From: a virus
Strand: one strand, 5' to 3'
Length of the DNA: 29,067 bases
Virus record (IMG/VR): IMGVR_UViG_3300042448_001478
Coordinates: 1-29,067 of that record
Position numbers and translations under genes: made by a program. Each line of letters begins with the position of its first letter. Positions within the stretch are counted from its first letter, which is position 1. The notes beneath the pieces are model-generated. The model saw nothing but the letters and a program-made list of their open reading frames with translations. It was not told where the DNA came from and searched no databases. Shown in pieces: positions 21,225 through 28,103 of this stretch.

Positions 21225-21980
21225 TTAGATCATTGACTCAGCGGTCTCCCAAAGTTTTGTATTTATTGCGTTTACCGCCATAATATTTTTCAAACCTCTT
21301 AACCCTGTCTTACGACCACTTTGTGATCTGTACTCAACACCACCTCGTACAAATTTCTCTTGTACTACGTTGAAAACTTTCCAAAGGTCATCTCCTTCAT
21401 CTTCGTTACGGTTAGGTGTTAACAAGTTAGCTAAATCAAGTGTTGAAGGAACTGAACCTGTTGCCCATCTAAGTTTAGATGCTTTTTGAACGAACTCAAC
21501 TTTTTCATCCATAGTAAGTTGACGTTCCATCATTCTTCCAACAGAGTGTTGAATCATTGGTAATTTCTTTGCGAAACTTTCCGTTAACATTTTAACATCG
21601 TCAAGTTGGAAATCTTTGTGTCGGATTCGGAATTGGTCTGCTACTGACGTAGGAACCGTTAATCCGTTACTACACACCAATCTGTGAAGACCTGCACTCA
21701 TTGAGAATGCCGACATACCATTGTGAGAGTTTTTGATGATTGCTTCAACCAAAGTATCACCAACCGATGGAAGTTGTCCATTACGGAACTTAACTTCGTG
21801 TAGGGCGTGGATACCAGTGCCATTTTGTTTAACAGATGAAATTTCCCACCCTTCTCTATCAAAGAACTCCATGATCTTGTCTGTAGGGACAAACTCATAC
21901 TTGTTTGTCATTTTTGACGATGGAGATGTTGCGAAGATTGATGGTGCGGTTGACTTGATTAATTCTGGAGTATAGATCAT
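21225..21980 (-). CDS. DUF932 phage/plasmid-like protein
   Basis: This 251-aa protein matches DUF932: TDKIMEFFDREGWEI at ~33-47, ALHEVKFR at ~59-66, the central SHNGMSAFSMSAGLHRLVCSNGL (~89-111), FRIRHKDFQLDDVKML, and a C-terminal part TGLRGLKNIMAVN. DUF932 proteins are frequent in phages and plasmids; their function is not known. It is more GC-rich than its neighbours and forms a single-gene transcript with a good host-type promoter (22006-22036) and its own terminator, so it is probably well expressed and early. Confidence 0.88.
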   Translation of the reverse strand: MIYTPELIKSTAPSIFATSPSSKMTNKYEFVPTDKIMEFFDREGWEISSVKQNGTGIHALHEVKFRNGQLPSVGDTLVEAIIKNSHNGMSAFSMSAGLHRLVCSNGLTVPTSVADQFRIRHKDFQLDDVKMLTESFAKKLPMIQHSVGRMMERQLTMDEKVEFVQKASKLRWATGSVPSTLDLANLLTPNRNEDEGDDLWKVFNVVQEKFVRGGVEYRSQSGRKTGLRGLKNIMAVNAINTKLWETAESMI

Positions 21981-22005
21981 ATAATTAGTTTTTTAGATTA
22001 CCTTA

Positions 22006-22036
22006 CAAAGATAGTCAATTTTTTGGATTCTACAAG
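22006..22036 (-). promoter_or_regulatory. Host-type promoter CTTG-N19-TATCTTTG
   Basis: Minus strand TATCTTTG (22013-22006) with CTTG (one mismatch to TTTG) at exactly 19 nt spacing. It lies 25 nt before the DUF932 ATG. Confidence 0.65.
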
Positions 22037-22053
22037 CCTTTACATAAAAAAAA

Positions 22054-22350
22054 TCAATTAAGTATGATATCCCCAAACTTAGTCTTTTGAATAAATCCTT
22101 TAACTTTGTTTGTATAACTTAACTTTTGGTTTAATTCAGGTGATTTAAGATCAACCACAACATCAATAATTTGTTGTTTGGTTAATACAAAGTCTTCACC
22201 TTTCTCATAGTTCTCAATAGATTTTTCTTTCATCTTTTGAAAGAATTCTTCTTTTTGTACCTCACCAACAAGATCCATAAAATCACCTGGATTTTTTTCA
22301 AAAAAGGTTATTAGTTGACTAATATAAATTTCTATGTCTACGTTCATCAT
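22054..22350 (-). CDS. Hypothetical 98-aa protein
   Basis: Small helical protein: MMNVDIEIYISQLITFF, GDFMDLVGEVQKEEFFQKM, then EDFVLTKQQIIDVVVDL and NKVKGFIQKTKFGDIILN. No family recognised. The frame opens at 22371 inside the preceding gene, but the ATG at 22350 overlaps its stop as TAATG, as at other junctions in this window, and is preferred (ATG at 22347 is possible). It is co-transcribed with the 629-aa protein. No terminator hairpin is seen before 22014. Confidence 0.7.
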   Translation of the reverse strand: MMNVDIEIYISQLITFFEKNPGDFMDLVGEVQKEEFFQKMKEKSIENYEKGEDFVLTKQQIIDVVVDLKSPELNQKLSYTNKVKGFIQKTKFGDIILN

Positions 22351-24239
22351 TAAGATCTTATAGGTCCACAATGTTTCTTCAATTCAGGAGGGAAATTAAT
22401 AAACCAGAACCCTTCATCTTCTGTCATGTATTCTTCTAATTTTGCGGGTATTCTCATATTAGGATTTGAATGCTCCGTTGAGAAGAAGTTCAAACAATAC
22501 AATTCACCAAACGCTTCAGGAATACTTTCCAATTGTGGGTTATTAGGTAAGTTTATAAATTTTAATTTGGTACAATTTCCAATACTTTCAGGGATTGACT
22601 TAACCATATTATCAATAATCAATGTTTTTAATTCGGTTAATTTACCAATACTTTCCGGTATATCCAAGGCAATTGGAGTTTTACTTGTATTTTCCATTTG
22701 GATCATAGTTGTATTAGTTGGGATGTGTTGAAAGAAATCATCAAACCCAAATAATGCAACATACTTGGAGTTATCATCTTTTGGATATTCAAGACCAACA
22801 TAACCACTACTACTAACTCCGGCTAATTGACCTGAGAATTTTTCTCTTAATTTTTTCTTATTTTCTTTCATTATAGGACTATTGATGAATGCAATATCGG
22901 CATCATTCAATTGACCTAAACTTTTTGTCATCAACCCTTGAAGTTTTCTTGCCGCATAATATTTCAAAACGCTAGGTTCAGAATCATTGATCATTTCAGC
23001 AGTCAAGTCCATTCCCAACCCTAAGTATTTGTTTTTAAGATTTTCGGTAAAGTTACGATAAATTTCATTACCATTATTTCTATATGTTAAATCAGGACTT
23101 GAAAGCTCAAGCCACATTTCGGCCGCTTGTTCACTACCAAGTTCTTTAATCGCATCTTTATTGATGGTAGTATTTTTATAGTCATTCAGTACTTTTTGTT
23201 CAGCAGCACTCAATGGATCCGCAACAAACAAATGTTCTTTACCTTTTAATTTTGGAACTTTACTTACAATTGTACTCCATTCTTCTCTCCTATGACCTGA
23301 ATAACCTCCTGACATATTTTGACCATCCGCAATTCGTTTTCCGCCATAAGGCTCAACTAATATGACAACTGAATAGTTAAGGTCACCAAATGGTTTATCT
23401 TTATCAATAACATAATAAATTGTTAAGTTATTACCCAAACGATAATTGTAATACATATTACCACCACCTGATTTAGATATACACCAACTTCTTCCGTTAG
23501 CCAATTTAATACATTGTTCCTTACCACTTGGTTTGAAGATTAATAAGTTATCATCATCATATATTGTTTCAATGTCAGAATAATCATCTTTCTTATCATT
23601 AATATCATCAGTTAAATCACCCATACCATCTAATGTATGTTCAAGTTCATCAAAACTCATAAACAACAATGGTGGTAAATTTGCAGGTAACCTATGATAT
23701 AGATCCAAATATGTTGACACATAATAAATTAATTGTTCAGGTGTTACATTAACCTTATCATCTTTAAATTTCTTAAGTGCCGCTGATGTTAACATAGTAT
23801 TAAACTTACTCTGTAAAAACTCAACCAATTTCAAATAAGGCATTTTAAGAACGTCTCTTTGATTTATAGGTAGGATTGGAAACAATTCGTAAAACTTACG
23901 TAATGCCAATTTAACCGCATTTTTGTCGGCACCTTTATTGGCTTCCATATATTTTTTGAATATACTTTTTTCTTGTTTTTTAATCTCTTTTGATAAAACA
24001 ATGTTCTTAACAATAGTATAAGTTAATTTGGTGATATCTCTTTGATCTTGAGGTAACCCATTTTTATATTTCTCAAATGCGTTAATAACTGCCGTAATTT
24101 GTTCTTCAGTATCTCTAGTTGTAGGTTTAAATTTGTCAATTAAAAATTTAATGACTTTTTCAGACATTGCCTCACTTACAATACGTTTACCGTTTGTGTT
24201 TTCTTTTATGACAGATGTTAATACCTTAATTAATTCCAT
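22350..24239 (-). CDS. Large protein: leader, WC domain and leucine-rich repeats
   Basis: This 629-aa protein has three recognisable parts. Residues 1-25 (ELIKVLTSVIKEN, then RIVSEAM) fit the shared leader; VSE-A is a good prohead-protease-like cut. Residues ~225-310 hold the recurring domain: IYDDDNLLIFKP (226-237), GRSWCISK (249-256), MYYNY and IYYVIDKDK, then a glycine-rich end. It matches the order in the 312-aa protein at 1613-2551. Residues ~525-590 are two to three leucine-rich repeats (LDIPESIGKLTELKTL, SIPESIGNCTKLKFI, SIPEAFGELYCL), a protein-binding fold. No catalytic motif is known for the WC domain. An ATATTTATA element lies 13 nt before the ATG. Confidence 0.85.
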   Translation of the reverse strand: MELIKVLTSVIKENTNGKRIVSEAMSEKVIKFLIDKFKPTTRDTEEQITAVINAFEKYKNGLPQDQRDITKLTYTIVKNIVLSKEIKKQEKSIFKKYMEANKGADKNAVKLALRKFYELFPILPINQRDVLKMPYLKLVEFLQSKFNTMLTSAALKKFKDDKVNVTPEQLIYYVSTYLDLYHRLPANLPPLLFMSFDELEHTLDGMGDLTDDINDKKDDYSDIETIYDDDNLLIFKPSGKEQCIKLANGRSWCISKSGGGNMYYNYRLGNNLTIYYVIDKDKPFGDLNYSVVILVEPYGGKRIADGQNMSGGYSGHRREEWSTIVSKVPKLKGKEHLFVADPLSAAEQKVLNDYKNTTINKDAIKELGSEQAAEMWLELSSPDLTYRNNGNEIYRNFTENLKNKYLGLGMDLTAEMINDSEPSVLKYYAARKLQGLMTKSLGQLNDADIAFINSPIMKENKKKLREKFSGQLAGVSSSGYVGLEYPKDDNSKYVALFGFDDFFQHIPTNTTMIQMENTSKTPIALDIPESIGKLTELKTLIIDNMVKSIPESIGNCTKLKFINLPNNPQLESIPEAFGELYCLNFFSTEHSNPNMRIPAKLEEYMTEDEGFWFINFPPELKKHCGPIRS

Positions 24240-24282
24240 AATAAGTTTTTAATATAAATATTCCAATAGTATAAAAAAATGA

Positions 24283-25122
24283 TTAGTAATTCATTATTAA
24301 TAATTCCTCACCCATATTTTGTTTTGTTCCCTTTTTTGCCGCTGCCGCTTTAGCAAACTCTTTTTTCTCCCATTTGTACTGATCTTCAGGAAACCATTCG
24401 TGTAATAATTCAAAATCATAGTACGATAAACTGAATTTACCTTCCATATTTATTAAAGATTTTGAAAGTCTTTCGTGGTCTTCCCTATCAAAATCATGAT
24501 TAGAATAATAGTTTTCAGTCTTCCAATATGGTGGATCCACATAGAAGTAAGTTGTTGGTGAATCATACTTTTCAATCACCTCAGCAAAATCCATATTCTC
24601 TACATCACTTATTCTTAAAAAATGTTCAACCCAATCAGGTTTCATTAATTTATCTCGGAATGTTAAGTATTTAGATTTGTACTTACCTTTTAAGTCAATG
24701 AAAGAACTTTTTTCAGGTTTAGATCCTGAGAACACTTGTGTTAAAACATACGCATATTTAGCAGCAACATCATAATTACCAGGTTCTACCCTGAAATTTT
24801 CATCAAATATTTCAGCCTGAAAGCTGATAAATTGTTCTTTATATATTGATGGTGTAATTTCCACACCAAATTGTTGACATGGGATTGCGTTGATTGATTC
24901 CAATAATCTTTCAGGGTTCTTAATACATTCAAATAAATTATGGTTAAGTGGGTTGAAGTCATTATACACAACTTTCTTTAGATTTGGGAACTGACTTAGA
25001 TCCATATTAAAGAAACACCAAAACATCCCACCGAATGTTTCAACATATGTTTCCATATCTTTATCATAGAAAGGGACTATCCACTTTCCTATCTTACTCT
25101 TACCTCCGATATAACTTAACAT
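24283..25122 (-). CDS. DNA adenine methylase, D12 (Dam) class
   Basis: This 279-aa protein has the D12-class order: motif X YIGGKSKIGKWI (4-15), motif I VETFGGMFW (27-35), VVYNDFN (51-57) and motif IV YVDPPYW (173-179), then SLSYYDF. It should methylate adenine N6 in a short site. Motif I is unusual: FGGMFW instead of the common FAGGGA or FGGGGS. Near the C-terminus is an alanine/lysine run (FAKAAAAKKGTKQ) before GEELLIMNY. It lies 43 nt before the 629-aa gene in the same direction. No matching restriction enzyme is present, so it is a solitary methylase. Confidence 0.88.
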   Translation of the reverse strand: MLSYIGGKSKIGKWIVPFYDKDMETYVETFGGMFWCFFNMDLSQFPNLKKVVYNDFNPLNHNLFECIKNPERLLESINAIPCQQFGVEITPSIYKEQFISFQAEIFDENFRVEPGNYDVAAKYAYVLTQVFSGSKPEKSSFIDLKGKYKSKYLTFRDKLMKPDWVEHFLRISDVENMDFAEVIEKYDSPTTYFYVDPPYWKTENYYSNHDFDREDHERLSKSLINMEGKFSLSYYDFELLHEWFPEDQYKWEKKEFAKAAAAKKGTKQNMGEELLIMNY

Positions 25123-25187
25123 AGATAAAATATAAGATATTTATGGTAATCAGTCAATGGAAGTTTTTTAAAAAAAAATACATATAT

Positions 25188-25218
25188 TTTGGCAGAACCA
25201 AAAAAAACACTATCTTTG
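25188..25218 (+). promoter_or_regulatory. Perfect Bacteroidota promoter TTTG-N19-TATCTTTG
   Basis: TTTG (25188-25191), a 19-nt spacer, and TATCTTTG (25211-25218) on the plus strand match the consensus exactly. The next good start codon (25385) is 166 nt away, so the transcript begins with a long non-coding stretch. Confidence 0.8.
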
Positions 25219-25222
25219 TATT

Positions 25223-25370
25223 GTTGATGTGGGTAACACTACTGAAAACAAGGATGTCAGTACTCCTATTTAACAATCTGAACGCCAGGTGTAGGGTGTG
25301 TCTATACGGGTTAATTACCTCAACCTAATCGGTGAAAAAAATTAAGACCTCTCATTTTTGGGGGGTCTTA
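25223..25370 (+). ncRNA. Candidate structured non-coding RNA
   Basis: A perfect host-type promoter points at this stretch. It is richer in G and C than its surroundings and lacks a convincing ORF: the only frame (25227-25328, 33 codons) uses codons such as CTG, CTC, AGG and GGG that neighbours avoid. Visible hairpins: TACTGA (25240-25245) with TCAGTA (25257-25262), six exact pairs; GTGTAG (25289-25294) with CTATAC (25302-25307), one G-U pair; GGTT with AACC (25309-25325); and a final nine-pair stem (25343-25351 with 25362-25370) that could end the RNA, though it lacks a plus-strand T run. It may be a free phage small RNA or a leader of the 163-aa gene. It matches no RNA family I know. Confidence 0.4.
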
Positions 25371-25379
25371 CTATTTATA
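25371..25379 (+). promoter_or_regulatory. CTATTTATA element before the 163-aa gene
   Basis: CTATTTATA directly follows the last hairpin of the candidate RNA and ends 5 nt before the ATG at 25385. It is one of the clearest cases of the element that recurs close to start codons in this window. Confidence 0.35.
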
Positions 25380-25384
25380 GTAGT

Positions 25385-25876
25385 ATGAAATTACTTAATA
25401 CGATAAAAAATCTTATCCTTGAGGGAAGACAGTTATTGGACAGATATGATGTTGGTGGTATAAACGTTGACATTTTTTATAATGACCATTCAAATATAGC
25501 GATAAGTAATTCATCATATGGTAGACAATCAATTGAGGATATAAATGAATCAATTATTGACATTTTAGACATTATTGTTGAGGTATCTATAAACATACTT
25601 AATTCTACGGGTAAAATACAAGGTAAAGATCATTCTATTTTAATTAAAGACTATATGATAGGTGTTGATTACCATGTTTGGGTTACCCAATCTAAAAATG
25701 GTGATTTATTTTTAACTATTAATACATCAATTGGTCACCCAAAAAGTTTACCAATTGGTCAAAATGATAAAACAATAATTATAACTAAATCAGGAGATAC
25801 TCTAATAAAAGAACAATTTAAAAATAATAACTTTACTAAAATTGTAAAAGGTGATATTATTTTATATATAATATAA
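25385..25876 (+). CDS. Hypothetical 163-aa protein with shared leader
   Basis: The protein begins MKLLNTIKNLILEGRQLLD: LILE-G is the best match in the window to a T4-type prohead-protease site, and IKNLILE parallels IKNIIIE of the 511-aa protein. The rest is beta-rich and soluble (VGGINVDIFYNDHSNIAIS, then DYMIGVDYHVWVTQ, GDLFLTINTSIGHPKSLP, DKTIIITKSGDTLI); no family recognised. The frame extends to a TTG at 25358, but that would translate the CTATTTATA element and part of a hairpin, so the ATG at 25385 is chosen. The 52-aa gene follows after 3 nt. Confidence 0.75.
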   Translation: MKLLNTIKNLILEGRQLLDRYDVGGINVDIFYNDHSNIAISNSSYGRQSIEDINESIIDILDIIVEVSINILNSTGKIQGKDHSILIKDYMIGVDYHVWVTQSKNGDLFLTINTSIGHPKSLPIGQNDKTIIITKSGDTLIKEQFKNNNFTKIVKGDIILYII

Positions 25877-25879
25877 TTT

Positions 25880-26038
25880 ATGGAAAAGAAAGAAGCAACA
25901 CAAGTAACAGGATGTAAAAAGTGTAATCAAACAACAGGTAAAACACAAAAATTTGTTTTTATTACTGGTGGTATTATGTTTGCCCTATCAATATATGGTG
26001 CAATAGCCCTATATAAAGACATCATGTCCTTATTTTAA
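25880..26038 (+). CDS. Small CxxC single-pass membrane protein (52 aa)
   Basis: A short gene (ATG 25880, TAA 26036-26038). It starts MEKKEATQVTGCKKCNQTTG with a CxxC, then one hydrophobic segment (~24-45: FVFITGGIMFALSIYGAIALY) and ends KDIMSLF. Probably an inner-membrane protein with its N-terminus on the basic cytoplasmic side. It lies 3 nt after the 163-aa gene. Its stop overlaps the convergent DnaJ stop within the palindrome TTAA (26035-26038), so the two genes share their last bases. Confidence 0.7.
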   Translation: MEKKEATQVTGCKKCNQTTGKTQKFVFITGGIMFALSIYGAIALYKDIMSLF

Positions 26039-26943
26039 GGTCTTTCAAACCTAACAATCCGATTAATTAATAGATCCCCAATTTGACCTACCTTAAATCC
26101 TTTACCTTTAACCCTCAAAGGTTTTGAGGAATCAAATAATTTAGGTAATTTAATATTTAATTCACCATCAGGATGAGGTATGTTTATATCCTCCTTTATA
26201 ATATCTTCATAGTTTAAATAAGAGTTATAAATTAAATGTGGTCCGTTCTTAAAGAAACCATTATCTTCCACTAAATTAACCCTTATTACCAAATCCCCAA
26301 ATCTACCATTTTTAAAATCACCCACATTTGACATTCTTATGAATTGACCATCCTCTAACCCATGAGGTATTTTAACATCCAATGTTTTCATCTCATCTTT
26401 AGTCTCCGATCCATTACATGAATAACAAGCGTTTATAGTTATTTTACCGGTACCTGAACAAGTCTCACACATCATATTAACAACTTGTATGAACATACCC
26501 GTACCCATTTGTTTCATAACACTACCAGCACCATTACAGGTAGTACATACCTTCTTCTCCCCTCCTGATCCACTACAAACATTACAACTAGTCTTTCTCT
26601 TGTATGTAATTTGTTTGTTCCTACTTAAATATGAATCCAACACACCTATGTTTACCGTAATCACACTAGTGTGAGTATCTTGTCTTTGTCGTTGTTGATT
26701 GAATGAATGAAACATATCAGCAAAATTACTACCGAATGGGTTACTCCGTTGATTATCGTATTGACTTCGTTTATTTGCGTCTCCAATCGTATCATATGCC
26801 TCAGTAATCTTCTTAAACTTTTCTTCATCACCACCTTTGTCGGGATGATTTTCTTTTGCTAGGTTTCTATATACCTTCTTGATGTCTTCTTGTGTTGCTT
26901 TTTCGTCAACACCTAAAACCTCATAATAGTTATCATTATTCAT
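26035..26943 (-). CDS. dnaJ: DnaJ-like co-chaperone
   Basis: This 302-aa protein has a J domain (YYEVLGV ... HPDKGG, HPD at 33-35, QYDNQ), then a zinc domain with four repeats CNVCSGSG, CTTCNGAG, CETCSGTG and CYSCNGSE (~120-180), and a C-terminal substrate domain (LDVKIPHGLEDGQFIRM ... GRFGDLVIRV). It stimulates Hsp70 (DnaK) and delivers clients to it. It is shorter than bacterial DnaJ (about 375 aa): the Gly/Phe linker is nearly missing (only NPFGSNFADMF), and the fourth zinc repeat ends SE rather than GxG. A phage copy probably steers host DnaK towards virion assembly or replication, as the lambda and T4 chaperone dependence suggests (inference). Confidence 0.92.
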   Translation of the reverse strand: MNNDNYYEVLGVDEKATQEDIKKVYRNLAKENHPDKGGDEEKFKKITEAYDTIGDANKRSQYDNQRSNPFGSNFADMFHSFNQQRQRQDTHTSVITVNIGVLDSYLSRNKQITYKRKTSCNVCSGSGGEKKVCTTCNGAGSVMKQMGTGMFIQVVNMMCETCSGTGKITINACYSCNGSETKDEMKTLDVKIPHGLEDGQFIRMSNVGDFKNGRFGDLVIRVNLVEDNGFFKNGPHLIYNSYLNYEDIIKEDINIPHPDGELNIKLPKLFDSSKPLRVKGKGFKVGQIGDLLINRIVRFERP

Positions 26944-26988
26944 TTATAAAAAAAATTTAATATACTTAATTAAAGAGTGATCAATATT

Positions 26989-27624
26989 ATGAACTATTTA
27001 ATCGTACTATTCAAAAATAAAGAAAGAAAAAAAATAATAAAGTCGTTTAAGACTTACGAGAACGCCAAAAAGTTCTACGATGGTAAAATAGTAGGTAATA
27101 AAGACATTAGATTCAACACCTTATTTGAAAATGGTAAATCCTGTTCATTTGAAATTGGTTTACTTGAAAAGAACTCTAAAAATTTTGATTCATACTTTAT
27201 TAAGGATGAACTAGGTCGTCAAATAAAAGTGGAGTTGGATAATAGAGATTACACAATACTTTCTGTTTCTGAATTATTGGTGGAGGAGTTAATTTACGAC
27301 ATACAAACCTCATCTAAAATTTCATTTGATAAGTTTGTTAAAAATTATCTACCTAAAGATGGGTTGAAACTTGTATCTAAAATTAACAACAAAATTGTAG
27401 TTCAAAATGACGATAAGTTTAATTGTTTCTCTTTGAAGTCTGTTAATGAATCTGGTAGGTTCCTTGACGTATTAGGTAAATTTCTACAGGATAAAAATAG
27501 AATGGATTGTATATTGGTTCCTGACTCAAGTAAGTCACAAAAGAAATACATTTATGATATTTTAGAAAAAGGGGGAATCCCTAAATCAAAGTTGTATAGG
27601 ACTTACACAACATATAAAAGATAG
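26989..27624 (+). CDS. Hypothetical 211-aa protein
   Basis: Unrecognised, rich in Lys. It starts MNYLIVLFKNKERKKIIKSF with TYENAKKFYDG, then SCSFEIGLLEK and LGRQIKVELDN (beta), helices around LLVEELIYDIQTSSKISF, and a C-terminal half with RMDCILVPDSSKSQKKYIYD and GGIPKSKLYRTYTTYKR. The end looks like a small alpha/beta nucleotide-fold piece but no motif is decisive. A GTG at 26977 would add four residues; the ATG is preferred. It is divergent from dnaJ (45 nt) and its stop abuts the stop of the convergent 103-aa gene without a terminator. Confidence 0.75.
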   Translation: MNYLIVLFKNKERKKIIKSFKTYENAKKFYDGKIVGNKDIRFNTLFENGKSCSFEIGLLEKNSKNFDSYFIKDELGRQIKVELDNRDYTILSVSELLVEELIYDIQTSSKISFDKFVKNYLPKDGLKLVSKINNKIVVQNDDKFNCFSLKSVNESGRFLDVLGKFLQDKNRMDCILVPDSSKSQKKYIYDILEKGGIPKSKLYRTYTTYKR

Positions 27625-27936
27625 TTATTTTAAATAATTTTTTATTAATCTTTTAATGAAACCTTCTTTTTTAATTACAATTGGTTCTTCAATAGGTTTT
27701 TCTTCTTCATATGAATTTTCTAATATGAATATTACCTCAACACCCGAAAGATCAATTTTAAATTTAGTATAGTTACTATCAATTTCTCTAAAGTTTTTTT
27801 GAACTTCTTTAAAATCAACTTCCGGTAATTCAAACACTATTGCCGTTTTACCATCGGGAAATAAAGATTGGGTGGCATCTGTAATCATTGCCAATTTTTC
27901 CATTACCCCAACAATACTTTCTTTATTCTCTTCCAT
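27625..27936 (-). CDS. Hypothetical 103-aa protein
   Basis: Small protein with an acidic start (MEENKESIVGVMEKL), a strand-helix core (TAIVFELPEVDFKEVQKNF, FKIDLSGVEVIFILE), an acidic linker (EEEKPIEEP) and a basic amphipathic end (GFIKRLIKNYLK) that could bind membrane or nucleic acid. No family recognised. It is last in a five-gene overlapping cluster and overlaps the preceding gene by 34 nt. Confidence 0.65.
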   Translation of the reverse strand: MEENKESIVGVMEKLAMITDATQSLFPDGKTAIVFELPEVDFKEVQKNFREIDSNYTKFKIDLSGVEVIFILENSYEEEKPIEEPIVIKKEGFIKRLIKNYLK

Positions 27937-28103
27937 AATGTCATTTTCTCAACATTGACTTTTACAATGTCTTCTTTCTTTAATTGTTTGATTTGATTGA
28001 TAAATTTACTTTTATTTCTTTCAACTTCAATCTTATCTTTTTCCAATTCATTATTTAACCACTCAATTTGAGTTTCTAACTGGGTTTGTATTTTCTTCTC
28101 CAT
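27903..28103 (-). CDS. Small coiled-coil protein (66 aa)
   Basis: Almost entirely a charged coiled coil (ETQIEWLNNELEKDKIEVER, FINQIKQLKKEDIVKV), ending WKRIKKVLLG, a basic tail similar in character to the end of the following 103-aa protein (FIKRLIKNYLK). It overlaps the 142-aa gene by 41 nt and the 103-aa gene by 34 nt in different frames. These long overlaps reduce confidence, but the coiled-coil pattern and steady neighbour order favour a real gene. Confidence 0.55.
   Translation of the reverse strand: MEKKIQTQLETQIEWLNNELEKDKIEVERNKSKFINQIKQLKKEDIVKVNVEKMTLWKRIKKVLLG

Noticed and set aside
25143-25328. 61-codon plus-strand ORF
   Set aside because: It begins upstream of and runs through the perfect promoter, starts with a poly-Lys stretch from the A tract, and its codon use is unlike neighbours. 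Its 33-codon downstream part (25227) remains a weak alternative to the ncRNA.
25223-25370. tRNA or a known riboswitch
   Set aside because: There is no T-loop consensus (GTTCNANNC), no cloverleaf and no CCA end, and no riboswitch core that I recognise.
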